This document shows positions 24,299 to 31,379 of a DNA stretch of 34,270 bases, piece after piece. The notes beneath the pieces are model-generated. The model did no database searches, was not told where the DNA came from, and saw nothing but the letters and a program-made list of their open reading frames with translations. Both the position numbers and the translations under genes were made by a program. The stretch comes from Actinotalea lenta (GTDB lineage Bacteria; Actinomycetota; Actinomycetes; Actinomycetales; Cellulomonadaceae), in NCBI RefSeq assembly GCF_030586465.1, contig NZ_JAUQYP010000001.1, forward strand, positions 2,429,005-2,463,274, given 5' to 3'. How positions within the stretch are numbered: position 1 is the stretch's first letter; every line of letters starts with the position of its first letter.

Positions 24299-24736
24299 AT
24301 GATCTCTGTGCTCATCACCCTTGCCGTCGCCACCGGTGTCGGCCTGCTGCTGCGCCGACGGAACGGCCGCTTCCGCCGTGCCGTCTCGTCCTGGCCCGAC
24401 GCCCACCAGGCCGTGCCGGGCGCGGCCGTCACCCTCCTGCAGATCTCCGCCGAGCGCTGCGCCGTCTGCCCCCAGGTCGCCGCCACCCTGGGCGACCTCG
24501 CCGCGCGCACCCCCGGGCTCGCCCATCGGGAGATCCGCGCCGAGGACAACCTCGACCTCGTCCGTCGGCACGACGTCCTGCGCTCACCCACGGTGCTGGT
24601 CCTCGACGGCACCGGGGCGGTGGTCGCCCGGGCGTCGGGCGCAGTCACCGCCGACCAGGCATGGCAGGCGGTCGCACCGCTGCTCGCCACCTCCGGCACG
24701 CGCGATCTCGGGGAGGCTGCCCGTGCCCAGCGCTGA
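24299..24736 (+). CDS. Membrane-anchored thioredoxin-like protein (ThiX-type)
   Basis: A 145-residue protein. Residues 1-19 (MISVLITLAVATGVGLLLR) form one N-terminal membrane segment, followed by an Arg-rich loop and a thioredoxin fold. The redox pair is CAVC at 54-57 (AERCAVCPQV), and the cis-proline is RSPT at about 97. The CAVC sequence differs from the usual CGPC, and a Cys-x-x-Cys-Pro arrangement is typical of thioredoxin-like proteins paired with DUF4395 in actinobacteria. ATG 24299 is 57 bp after the polycysteine uORF; the longer frame starting at 24206 overlaps the uORF and is rejected. Its end overlaps the DUF4395 gene by 14 bp. Confidence 0.8.
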   Translation: MISVLITLAVATGVGLLLRRRNGRFRRAVSSWPDAHQAVPGAAVTLLQISAERCAVCPQVAATLGDLAARTPGLAHREIRAEDNLDLVRRHDVLRSPTVLVLDGTGAVVARASGAVTADQAWQAVAPLLATSGTRDLGEAARAQR

Positions 24737-25181
24737 CAACTCCCCGCGACAGACGCACGCCGGGATCGACCCGCGCGGACCGCGTGTCGGCGCCGTTGTC
24801 ACGAGCCTCCTGCTCGCATCGGTCCTGGTGCTCGGCGACCGCGCCGCGGGCCGCGCCCTGCTCGCGTTCGTGGTGGCCCTCTTCGTGGCCGGCGCGGCGC
24901 TCGGTCCGGCCCGGTCACCCCTGGGGCTGGTCTTCCGGCACCTGGTCGCTCCGCACCTCACCCCCGCCTCCGAGCGGGAGGACCCGCGCCCCCCGCGATT
25001 CGCCCAGGTCGTCGGGCTGCTGGTCACGGCGTCAGGCCTCGGCCTGGCCCTCCTGGGTGTGCCGATGGCACTGACCGTCGGCGCCGCGCTGGCGCTCGCC
25101 GCGGCGTTCCTCAACGCCGCCTTCGGCGTGTGCCTCGGCTGCGAGCTCTACCTGCTCGGGACCCGACTGCGGCGGGCGTAG
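24723..25181 (+). CDS. DUF4395-family membrane protein
   Basis: A 152-residue protein with two pairs of hydrophobic segments (about 23-62 and 95-147) joined by a hydrophilic loop with HLTPASEREDPRPPRF. The end carries NAAFGVCLGCELYLLG (C137, C140), the signature of DUF4395. The family function is unknown. In actinobacteria it is often found with thioredoxin-like and sulfurtransferase genes, so a role in sulfur transfer across or at the membrane is plausible. GTG 24723 lies inside the upstream gene end, with GGGGAGG 6 nt before it. It is convergent with the antiporter gene, only 7 bp away. Confidence 0.82.
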   Translation: MPSADNSPRQTHAGIDPRGPRVGAVVTSLLLASVLVLGDRAAGRALLAFVVALFVAGAALGPARSPLGLVFRHLVAPHLTPASEREDPRPPRFAQVVGLLVTASGLGLALLGVPMALTVGAALALAAAFLNAAFGVCLGCELYLLGTRLRRA

Positions 25182-25188
25182 CCGGGCC

Positions 25189-26763
25189 TCAGCCGGAGTC
25201 GCGCACGGCACGGCTCTCCACGTCGTCGAGCACCTCATCGGCCGCCTCCGGGCTGACTTCACCGTGGCGGCGGGCCCGGATCACGACTTCGCGCTCGACC
25301 TCCGCTGCACGGCGCAGCAGGTCGTCCACCGCTTGCTCGTCCCCCGGGTCCTCCTCGTCGTCGTCGGCCCCGTGCCGCGCGGTCACGAGCGCGTCCTGGG
25401 CAGCCAGGTAGCCCCGGTACTGCATGATGACGGCCTCGCGCACCCGCTCCGGCACGTCCGGTGTGCTGGACCGCAGCATCTCCAGAGCCTCCGCGGTGGC
25501 GCGCCGCCGCAACCGTCGCGACTCGCGCACCACGTCGACGTCGCTGCCCACCTTGAGCAGCCGAACGAGCGGAGCCAGGGTCAGGCCCTGGGCCACGAGC
25601 GTCACGAGCACCGTACCCAGCCCCACGAACACGATGAGACGGCGGTCGGGGAAGGTGTCGCCCGCCGTGACGGTCGCCGGGAGAGCCAACGCCGTCGCCA
25701 CGGTCACGACGCCGCGCATGCCGGCCCAGGCGGTGACCGTGGTCTCCCTGGCCCCCACCGGGGTCGCCTCCCCCGGCCTGCGCCGATGCCGCCACCGGGA
25801 CGCGGCGACCACCGGGAAGAGCCAGCCGAACCGGACGGCGATCAACGTGCCCACCACCGCGGCCGCCAGCCACACGGCGCGCGCGTCGAGCGGTTCGGTC
25901 TCGAGCACGGCCGTCAGCTCGAAGCCGATGAAGACGAACACCAGGCTGGTGATGATGTAGTCGGCGTACCGCCACACCGACCGGCCCAGCAGCCACCCCC
26001 CGGACGTCAACGCGGTGTGGCTGAACGTTCGCAGGTACAGACCCATCACCAGCACGGCCAGCACGCCCGAACCCTGGAGATGGTCGGCCAGCAGGTACAC
26101 CCCGAACGGCATCGCGAGCGTGATGGTGGTCTCCGGCGCCGGCAGGTGCAGCCGGGCCAGCGCGGCCTGGGCCAGCGCCCCACCCGCCAGGCCCACCCCT
26201 ACGCCGACGACGACCGCAAGGACCAGCGACAGCGCGAGCGAACCTCCGGAGAGACCACCCGCGATCACCGCACCGACGGCGACCTTGTACAGCACGAGGG
26301 CTGTGGCGTCGTTGAACATGCCCTCGCCCTCGAGCACCGTCACCAGGCGGCCGGGCAACCGCAACCGGCGCGCGACAGCCGTCGCGGCCACCGGATCCGG
26401 CGGGGACACCACCGCCCCGAGCACGAACGCAGGCCCCCAACCGAGTCCCATGGCGTGCGCCACGACGGCGACGACCCCGGCCGTCACGGTGGTCAGGCCC
26501 ACGGCCAGGACCAGGATCGGCCGGGCGTTCTCGCGGAAGTCCCGCGCCGTGGCCTTCTGCGTGGCCGCGAAGAGCAGCGGGGGCAGCACGAGCGGGAGGA
26601 TCAGGTCCGGCTCCACGCGGAGCGACGGAACTCCGGGAACCAGGGGCACCAGGAGGCCGAAGACGGTCAGCAGCACCGGGAACGGCACGCGCCAGCGATC
26701 GGCCAACGGGGTGAGCACGATGATGCCCGCGAGCAGGGCTGCGACGAGCAGGACGGTGGTCAC
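25189..26763 (-). CDS. CPA1-family Na+/H+ antiporter (NhaP/NHE type)
   Basis: A 524-residue protein. Residues about 1-400 hold the transport domain with some twelve membrane segments, including LGAVVSPPDPVAATAVARRL and the ion-binding GEGMFNDATALVLY (ND motif), then FVFIGFEL and WAGMRGVVTVATALALP. The C-terminal 120 residues are hydrophilic and charged (VRESRRLRRRATAEALEML...GADDDEEDPGDEQ), probably a regulatory cytoplasmic tail. It exchanges Na+ or K+ for H+. GTG 26763 has GGAGGAG 5 nt upstream; frames from 26967 are rejected. An inverted repeat lies 37-55 bp upstream, in the promoter region shared with the iron-binding protein gene. Confidence 0.88.
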   Translation of the reverse strand: MTTVLLVAALLAGIIVLTPLADRWRVPFPVLLTVFGLLVPLVPGVPSLRVEPDLILPLVLPPLLFAATQKATARDFRENARPILVLAVGLTTVTAGVVAVVAHAMGLGWGPAFVLGAVVSPPDPVAATAVARRLRLPGRLVTVLEGEGMFNDATALVLYKVAVGAVIAGGLSGGSLALSLVLAVVVGVGVGLAGGALAQAALARLHLPAPETTITLAMPFGVYLLADHLQGSGVLAVLVMGLYLRTFSHTALTSGGWLLGRSVWRYADYIITSLVFVFIGFELTAVLETEPLDARAVWLAAAVVGTLIAVRFGWLFPVVAASRWRHRRRPGEATPVGARETTVTAWAGMRGVVTVATALALPATVTAGDTFPDRRLIVFVGLGTVLVTLVAQGLTLAPLVRLLKVGSDVDVVRESRRLRRRATAEALEMLRSSTPDVPERVREAVIMQYRGYLAAQDALVTARHGADDDEEDPGDEQAVDDLLRRAAEVEREVVIRARRHGEVSPEAADEVLDDVESRAVRDSG

Positions 26764-26799
26764 GGCACTCCTCCGGATGGGTCCGGCGCCATCGAACCA

Positions 26800-26818
26800 T
26801 GCCGGGCTCGGCCCGGCA
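26800..26818. promoter_or_regulatory. Inverted repeat in the antiporter/iron-protein divergent region
   Basis: TGCCGGGC (26800-26807) and GCCCGGCA (26811-26818) form 8-bp exact arms with a TCG loop, 37-55 bp upstream of the antiporter GTG and about 112 bp upstream of the iron-protein ATG. It could be an operator or a leader hairpin; no regulator can be assigned. Confidence 0.3.
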
Positions 26819-26929
26819 CAGCGGTATCGGGACCTGTCCGCTCCGTCAGTGCGACTCGCCCGAGGTGCGGCACGCGGACCTTCGCGCGAGAGTCGACGAG
26901 GACCTACTCGCGAGCAGAGAGGAACGGTC

Positions 26930-27502
26930 ATGGTGCGACCCGACACACCCCCGATGAACCCCGACACCTCCGAGGCCGACGCCCGCCAGCTCCGCCTGGC
27001 GCGCCTCCAGGGTGATGCCTACCGCGCGGCTCTGGACCACATGGCCCTCGAGGTCGCCGAGGCAGGTGGCCACACGACGGCCGGGGACTACCTGGTCGCC
27101 TATGCCATCGAGGAGGCCGAGGGCATGTACCACCTCGAGGGCGCGGACCTGGTCTGGCACAACCCCGATGCGGGCAACGCCCACGTCGAGGTGGTGGTGT
27201 GTGACGCCGCCGACGGGCGCTTCGTCCCCGGACTCGACGTCACCGCCACCCTGGTGGGCCCGGACGGCCACGAGCACGGGCCGCACCGCCAGGAGCTCGT
27301 GTGGCACCCGATGCTCTACCACTACGCCCGCAACTGGGACCTGCCCGCGGACGGGACCTACACGCTTCGCGTGCACGTGGAGCCGCCGGCCTTCATGCGC
27401 CATGACGAGGTCAACGGGCGACGGTTCGCGCAGCCGGTCGACGTCGAGTTCCCGGGGATCGAGATCGAGCGGGGTCAGGAGCCCGTCGAGCCGCCGTCCT
27501 GA
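26930..27502 (+). CDS. P19/Tp34-like Fe2+ transport protein without signal peptide
   Basis: A 190-residue protein. Residues about 45-180 form the Ig-like beta-sandwich of the Fe2+ transport protein family (P19, Tp34, FetP). Family traits are AGDYLVAYAIEEAEGMYHLEGAD, the dGHEHGPHRQELVWHPMLYHYARNW metal-ligand region, and DGTYTLRVHVEPPAFMRHDEVNGRRFAQPVDVEF. Known members are periplasmic and bind iron or copper with Met/His residues, often next to an FTR1-type permease. Here no signal peptide or lipobox is visible and the first 40 residues are a hydrophilic helix, so the protein may be cytoplasmic. No permease gene is adjacent. AGAGAGGA precedes ATG 26930. Confidence 0.6.
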   Translation: MVRPDTPPMNPDTSEADARQLRLARLQGDAYRAALDHMALEVAEAGGHTTAGDYLVAYAIEEAEGMYHLEGADLVWHNPDAGNAHVEVVVCDAADGRFVPGLDVTATLVGPDGHEHGPHRQELVWHPMLYHYARNWDLPADGTYTLRVHVEPPAFMRHDEVNGRRFAQPVDVEFPGIEIERGQEPVEPPS

Positions 27503-27536
27503 GGCCGCGGGACCGGCTGCGCGCGGCAGCCTCAGG
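27499..27536. terminator. Hairpin spanning both stop codons of convergent genes
   Basis: CCTGAGGC (27499-27506) and GCCTCAGG (27529-27536) are exact inverted copies; inside them GGCTGC and GCAGCC can also pair. The outer arms contain the TGA stop of the iron-binding protein gene and of the opposing terC gene, so one structure serves both transcripts. Confidence 0.5.
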
Positions 27537-28533
27537 CCCGGCCCGGCTCCCGTGCCGCCGGCCCCGTACGGGTGACCGCGAGGCTCGTGACCGTGACCAC
27601 AGCGAGGATCCCGAGAACGGCCACCAGAGAGGTGACCGTGGGGATGGTCGGGACGGCGGGCCAGAGGCCGTGTGCCCAGTGCAGCACGAGCTTGACCCCG
27701 ATCAGGGCCAGGATCGCGGCCAACCCGTAGCCGAGGTGCACCAGCCGGGCCAGGAGGCCGGCGAGCAGGAAGTACAGAGCCCGCAGCCCCAGGAGGGCGA
27801 ACGCGTTGGTGGCGAACACCAGGTAGGGGTCGCCCGTGATCCCGTACACGGCGGGCACCGAGTCCACGGCGAACACGACGTCGGTGGCCAGCACCGCGAC
27901 GACGACCACCGCAAGCGGCGTCAGGACGCGCCGACCGTCCTCGAGGACGGTCATCCGCGTGCCGCGGTAGCCGTCCGCCACCGGCATCAGGCGACGCAGC
28001 AGGCGCACCGACCGCAGCGTCGACACGTCGACCTCGTGCGTGCCGCCCCGCCGCTGGTCCCGCAGCAGGCGCAGCCCGGTCAGCAGCAGCACCACGCCGA
28101 ACCCGAGGAACGCCCAGCTCAGGCGTGCCAGCGCGGCAGCGCCCAGGGCGATGAACACGCCGCGCAGCATCAGCGCACCCACGATCCCGAACAGCAGCAC
28201 CCGTTGTTGCAGCACCGCCGGCACGGCGAACGCCGACAGCAGCAGCATGAAGACGAAGAGGTTGTCCACCGACAACGACTTCTCGACGAGGTAGCCCGTG
28301 AGGTACTCGACCCCCGTGGCCGAGCCGAACCTCGCCCAGAGGAAGCCGCCGAACGCCAACGGGAGCGCCAGGTAGAAGGCGCTCCATCCCGCTGCCTCGC
28401 GCATCGAGACCGCGTGCGGACGGCGGGTGAGCAGGAAGTCGGCGGCCACCAGCACGACGACGGCCACCAGCGACGCGGCCCACAGGCCTGGGTCGGCGAC
28501 GCTGGACAGGAGCGCGGTCGACACGTGGTGCAT
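27532..28533 (-). CDS. terC: TerC/Alx-family membrane protein
   Basis: A 333-residue protein with about nine hydrophobic segments. TerC signatures are EKSLSVDNLFVFMLLLSAF near residue 84 and VLATDVVFAVDSVPAVYGITGDPYLVFATNAFALLGLRALYF in the second half; acidic residues in these helices are proposed metal ligands. Members include E. coli Alx, a Mn2+ exporter under a yybP-ykoY riboswitch, and TerC, linked to tellurite resistance. A candidate yybP-ykoY aptamer lies between the promoter and this gene, so Mn2+ homeostasis is the likely role. ATG 28533 has GGGAGG 9 nt upstream; longer frames to 29007 are rejected. Confidence 0.9.
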   Translation of the reverse strand: MHHVSTALLSSVADPGLWAASLVAVVVLVAADFLLTRRPHAVSMREAAGWSAFYLALPLAFGGFLWARFGSATGVEYLTGYLVEKSLSVDNLFVFMLLLSAFAVPAVLQQRVLLFGIVGALMLRGVFIALGAAALARLSWAFLGFGVVLLLTGLRLLRDQRRGGTHEVDVSTLRSVRLLRRLMPVADGYRGTRMTVLEDGRRVLTPLAVVVVAVLATDVVFAVDSVPAVYGITGDPYLVFATNAFALLGLRALYFLLAGLLARLVHLGYGLAAILALIGVKLVLHWAHGLWPAVPTIPTVTSLVAVLGILAVVTVTSLAVTRTGPAAREPGRA

Positions 28534-28556
28534 GATCAGGGTCCTCCCTCGGAACG

Positions 28557-28655
28557 GGTCCGAGGTCTCCTCCACCCGCCGGGCGGGCCGCCGACCGGGG
28601 CGCGGGTGCGCCGTACTGACCGGAGCGGTGCGTGGGAGTACTCCCCTCGCGGCAC
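28557..28655 (-). promoter_or_regulatory. Candidate yybP-ykoY Mn2+ riboswitch aptamer, with -10 TACCCT just upstream
   Basis: On the minus strand the leader of terC begins GCGAGGGGAGUACUCC (28653-28638) and ends GGAGGAGACCUCGGACC (28573-28557). These are the two conserved loops of the yybP-ykoY family (GGGGAGUA and GAGACCU), closed by pairing of CGAG with CUCG. Between them GGUCAGUACGG and a GC-rich stem-loop match the middle of the family pattern. A TACCCT -10 at 28656-28661 puts transcription start at the beginning of the aptamer. The terC gene is a standard target of this class. The 23 nt between aptamer and ATG contain the ribosome site, so translational control is possible. Confidence 0.7.
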
Positions 28656-28810
28656 AGGGTAGGCGACGGTCCCGAGGCTTGACCAGACGGCCGGGCCTCG
28701 TCGACCGGCCGTGCAGCGGTTGACCGCGTCGTCGGCGCACGCGACCGACCGGGCCAGGAGAACGGTGCACAGGTCTCCCGCCGCGCCGCCAGGCGTGGCA
28801 CGGTAATGCG

Positions 28811-29779
28811 ATGGAGCACGTGCACGGCAGCATCACGGACGTCCCCGGCGTGCGCGTCGGGCAGGTGCAGCGCGACACGGACGGCTGGCTCACGGGGGTC
28901 ACGGTCGTCCTGCCGCCTCCGGGGACCGTCGGCGGCGTCGACGTGCGCGGGGGCGGCCCCGGCACGCACGAGACGGACGCGCTGGACCCTCGCACCCTGG
29001 TCGCCACCGTGGACGCCGTGGTCCTGACCGGTGGCAGTGCCTACGGCCTCGTGACGGCACACGGTGCCCAACGGTGGTGCGCCGAGCACGGCCGTGGCTT
29101 CCCCGTCTCTGACCGCCCAGGGGAGGTCGTCCCGATCGTCCCCGCGGCCGCGATCTTCGACCTCGGCCGCGGCGGCGTGTTCGCCCACCACCCGACCGAG
29201 CAGATGGGCTACGACGCGGCGGCGGCGGCCGGTGCCGCACCCGAGCACGGTGCGGTGGCCCGCGGCTCGGTGGGCGCCGGGACGGGCGCGGCGATAGCGG
29301 GGCAGCAGTTCAAGGGCGGCGTCGGCACGGCCTCGATCCGGATCGCCGGGGGGTGCGTGGTGGGTGCCCTGGTCGTCGTCAACGCGGCGGGGGCTCCGCT
29401 GCCCCGGACCGGGGAACCCCCGCAGGCGGCCCCCTGGGCGGTGGCCGGTTCGGAGACCAACACGACGCTCGCCGTCGTGGTCACCGACGCCGCTCTCGAC
29501 CCCGCCGAGACGTCCCGGACCGCGACGGCGGCGCACGACGGCCTGGCCCGTGCGCTCGACCCTGTGCACACGCTCGCGGATGGCGACACCGTCTTCGCGT
29601 TGGCGACCGGCCGGTTCGAGCTGCCGTCCGACCGGCCGGCGCGGGTCGCGTCCCTCGTGGCGCTCCAGGCGGCTGCCGCGACTGCGGTCCGGCTGGCGGT
29701 CCTGGACGGCGTCGCCCACGCAACACCGGCCCGCACGGACCGCGTCGACCTGCCGGTCTGGCCTCATCCTCTGAGCTGA
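28811..29779 (+). CDS. P1-family peptidase (DmpA/BapA-like, S58)
   Basis: A 322-residue protein of the Ntn-hydrolase-like P1 family. It opens ITDVPGVRVGQVQ, has GGSAYGL at about 74-80, GVGTASIRIAGG in the middle, and the autoproteolysis region SETNTTLAVVVTDA (N217, T218, T219), where DmpA-type enzymes cut themselves to free the N-terminal nucleophile. Such enzymes are aminopeptidases acting on D- or beta-amino acid amides or peptides. No signal peptide, so cytoplasmic. The start ATG 28811 has little ribosome-site support; TAATGC immediately before it is too close for a usual -10. The gene is divergent from terC, 277 bp away, the riboswitch occupying much of that gap. Confidence 0.85.
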   Translation: MEHVHGSITDVPGVRVGQVQRDTDGWLTGVTVVLPPPGTVGGVDVRGGGPGTHETDALDPRTLVATVDAVVLTGGSAYGLVTAHGAQRWCAEHGRGFPVSDRPGEVVPIVPAAAIFDLGRGGVFAHHPTEQMGYDAAAAAGAAPEHGAVARGSVGAGTGAAIAGQQFKGGVGTASIRIAGGCVVGALVVVNAAGAPLPRTGEPPQAAPWAVAGSETNTTLAVVVTDAALDPAETSRTATAAHDGLARALDPVHTLADGDTVFALATGRFELPSDRPARVASLVALQAAAATAVRLAVLDGVAHATPARTDRVDLPVWPHPLS

Positions 29780-29828
29780 CCGGACGCGCGTCGGGACCTC
29801 CGGACCACGGGGAATACTCCGCACTGGG

Positions 29829-29834
29829 TAGCGT
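29829..29834 (+). promoter_or_regulatory. Candidate -10 element (TAGCGT) of the thioredoxin operon
   Basis: TAGCGT matches TANNNT and is identical to the -10 of the polycysteine-leader operon. Transcription would start near 29841, inside the palindromic operator 29836-29851, so a bound repressor would block it. The -35 is not clear. Confidence 0.5.
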
Positions 29835-29835
29835 T

Positions 29836-29851
29836 ATACCCCCCAGGGTAT
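29836..29851. promoter_or_regulatory. CsoR/CstR/RicR-type operator ATACCC-N4-GGGTAT (copy 1)
   Basis: The inverted hexamers ATACCC and GGGTAT are separated by CCCA. This is the hallmark of operators of the CsoR superfamily (copper-sensing CsoR/RicR, persulfide-sensing CstR). It sits 22 bp upstream of the thioredoxin ATG and just downstream of a TAGCGT -10 element. The same pattern recurs upstream of the rhodanese gene at 31380. Confidence 0.7.
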
Positions 29852-29873
29852 TTCCGACCGACTGAGGAGCACC

Positions 29874-30257
29874 ATGCCCACCGTCACCCTGACCGCCGAG
29901 ACCTTCGAATCCACCATCGAGGGCGAGGGCCTCGTCCTCGTCGACTTCTGGGCCGCGTGGTGCGCGCCCTGCCGGCGCTTCGCGCCGGTCTTCGAGCAGT
30001 CCTCCCAGGACCACCCGGACGCCGTGTTCGCCAAGGTCGACACCGAGGCCGAGCAGGAGCTCGCCGCCCGTCTCGGGATCACCTCGATCCCGACCCTGAT
30101 GGTGTTCCGCGACGGCATCCTGCTGTACGCGGACGCCGGCGCGCTGCCCGCCGCCGCGCTCGAGGACCTCATCGGCCAGGCCGAGCGGCTCGACATGGAC
30201 GACGTGCGCCGCCAGGTGGCCGAGCACGAGGCCCAGCACGACCACAGCCACGCCTGA
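29874..30257 (+). CDS. trxA: Thioredoxin
   Basis: A 127-residue thioredoxin with the classical active site WCAPC (29-33), the cis-proline SIPT (P73) and the LVDFWAAWC strand. The core fold ends near residue 108; the last 20 residues form a charged tail ending in EAQHDHSHA, a His-rich end that could bind metal. GGAG lies before ATG 29874. It reduces protein disulfides or persulfides in the cytoplasm. It is first in a three-gene operon under a CsoR-type operator, an unusual regulator for a thioredoxin gene, suggesting duty in reactive-sulfur or copper stress rather than general housekeeping (inference). Confidence 0.9.
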   Translation: MPTVTLTAETFESTIEGEGLVLVDFWAAWCAPCRRFAPVFEQSSQDHPDAVFAKVDTEAEQELAARLGITSIPTLMVFRDGILLYADAGALPAAALEDLIGQAERLDMDDVRRQVAEHEAQHDHSHA

Positions 30258-30258
30258 G

Positions 30259-30609
30259 GTGGGCGGTCCCGCCGCCGGGCCGGCCGGGCACACCCCCGAC
30301 CCGGCCCGGCTGGCCACGGTCGTCGCCGAGCGGGAGGCGGAGGTGCGCACCCGGCTCGCCGACGCCGTGGGTGACGGTCCCATGTGCCGCGTCGACGGGG
30401 CACGGGCACGCCCTGCGAAGCACTGGGAGGGTCGCGCTGCGGCGCTGGCCCAGCTCAGACGTGCCCTGCGCCGCGGCGGCGACCCCGGGCAGGAGCTCGC
30501 CGACCTCCGCGCGCAGTGGACCTCCCAACGCGCCATCGACCGTGGTGAGGCGTGGCGGGTGTACACGGATGCGGGACTGGACGCCCTGACCGAGCTGGAG
30601 GACCTGTGA
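30259..30609 (+). CDS. Hypothetical protein in thioredoxin operon (116 aa)
   Basis: No family is recognised. The product is hydrophilic and mostly helical, with many Arg, Ala and Glu (ATVVAEREAEVRTRLADAVGDG, ALAQLRRALRRGGDPGQELADLRAQW), a single Cys at 43 and no membrane segment. GTG 30259 lies 1 bp after the thioredoxin stop and the stop overlaps the next GTG as GTGA, so it is translated with its neighbours. The tight operon structure supports a real gene. It might be a small partner of the thioredoxin or of the following membrane protein; no function is proposed. Confidence 0.6.
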   Translation: MGGPAAGPAGHTPDPARLATVVAEREAEVRTRLADAVGDGPMCRVDGARARPAKHWEGRAAALAQLRRALRRGGDPGQELADLRAQWTSQRAIDRGEAWRVYTDAGLDALTELEDL

Positions 30610-30992
30610 CCGCCGACCGCGCCGACCTCACACGCGCCCCGGCGCACCGCTCGTTCCTCCGCGTTGGCCGACCCGGTCGGCGCGCCATCGCCTGGGTGCT
30701 CCTGGCACCCGTGTTGGCGACCGCGGGCTACGCAGCACTGCACCCAGCGGCGGCCACCGACCGGGTCGCGCTCGTCGTGGTCGCCGCCCTGGGGGCGGCG
30801 ACCCTCGCGCGGTACGTCCCCACGGTCGGTCTGCGACCGGTGCTCGGGTGCACGCCGTGCGCCGTAGCGGCCGGGCTCAGCGTCCCGGTGGCGGCCGCAC
30901 TGCTCGCGTCAGGCGCCGCCGGCCTGGGCGTCGCGGTGGCCGCCATGGGGCTGGTCCAGCGGCTGCGGCAGCCGGACACCTGCCCGACCTGA
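30606..30992 (+). CDS. Small membrane protein with CTPC motif in thioredoxin operon (128 aa)
   Basis: Not assignable to a known family. It has three hydrophobic segments (about 28-46, 54-72 and 86-116) and a CTPC pair at 82-85 placed at a membrane boundary, plus a third Cys near the C-terminus (C126). The GTG at 30606 has GGAGG upstream and overlaps the preceding stop. A CxxC membrane protein next to a thioredoxin recalls the thioredoxin/DUF4395 pair at 24299-25181, so a redox relay at the membrane is a reasonable guess. Coding is supported by the operon overlap and the downstream terminator. Confidence 0.6.
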   Translation: MTADRADLTRAPAHRSFLRVGRPGRRAIAWVLLAPVLATAGYAALHPAAATDRVALVVVAALGAATLARYVPTVGLRPVLGCTPCAVAAGLSVPVAAALLASGAAGLGVAVAAMGLVQRLRQPDTCPT

Positions 30993-30996
30993 ACAT

Positions 30997-31025
30997 CTCG
31001 CACGCCGCCCCGGGCGGCGTGCGAG
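30997..31025. terminator. Bidirectional hairpin between thioredoxin operon and rhodanese gene
   Basis: The 13-bp arms CTCGCACGCCGCC (30997-31009) and GGCGGCGTGCGAG (31013-31025) are exact inverted copies around a 3-nt loop. The hairpin lies 4 bp after the membrane-protein stop and 2 bp before the rhodanese stop, serving both transcripts. Confidence 0.7.
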
Positions 31026-31027
31026 CC

Positions 31028-31351
31028 TCAACCTCGTGGCCCCGGGACGACGGGGTGCCCCGCCCCCACCCACGCGGACGTGCCCCCCATGACGCTGCGG
31101 GCGTCGAAGCCGTGCCGCTCGAGGAGCTCGCACACCGAGGCGCTGCGGTTGCCGCTCTGGCAGATGACGTAGACAGGCTCGGCGCGCGGAAGCTCGTGGA
31201 CGCGCCGAGGGACCTGGTCAACAGGGAGCATCCGCGCCCCTGGCACGTGTCCGGTGACGTACTCGTGCGGCTCGCGCACGTCGAGCACGATCGCCCCATC
31301 CCTGCGCGCCGCCGCCGCGACGTCCACGGCTACCGTCCTGGCCACTGCCAT
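31028..31351 (-). CDS. Single-domain rhodanese (thiosulfate sulfurtransferase-like)
   Basis: A 107-residue rhodanese. The CDC25-like start IVLDVREPHEYVTGHVPGARMLPVDQVP and the active loop VYVICQSGNRS (catalytic C64) are intact, followed by VMGGTSAWVGAGHPV. It moves sulfane sulfur between donors through a Cys persulfide, in the cytoplasm. ATG 31351 has GGAGGAGG just upstream; GTG 31345 is an alternative. The promoter has a TATGCT -10 overlapping a CsoR/CstR-type operator, which fits repression relieved by persulfide or metal. The gene is convergent with the thioredoxin operon and divergent from the copper module. Confidence 0.9.
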   Translation of the reverse strand: MAVARTVAVDVAAAARRDGAIVLDVREPHEYVTGHVPGARMLPVDQVPRRVHELPRAEPVYVICQSGNRSASVCELLERHGFDARSVMGGTSAWVGAGHPVVPGPRG

Positions 31352-31379
31352 CCTCCTCCGGTCTACGAGTACCGTGAGC

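Noticed and set aside
26846-29824. 992-codon minus-strand open frame opposite the iron-protein and P1 peptidase genes and out of frame with terC
   Set aside because: It crosses several genes on both strands and the riboswitch; it is a consequence of high GC, not a large protein gene.
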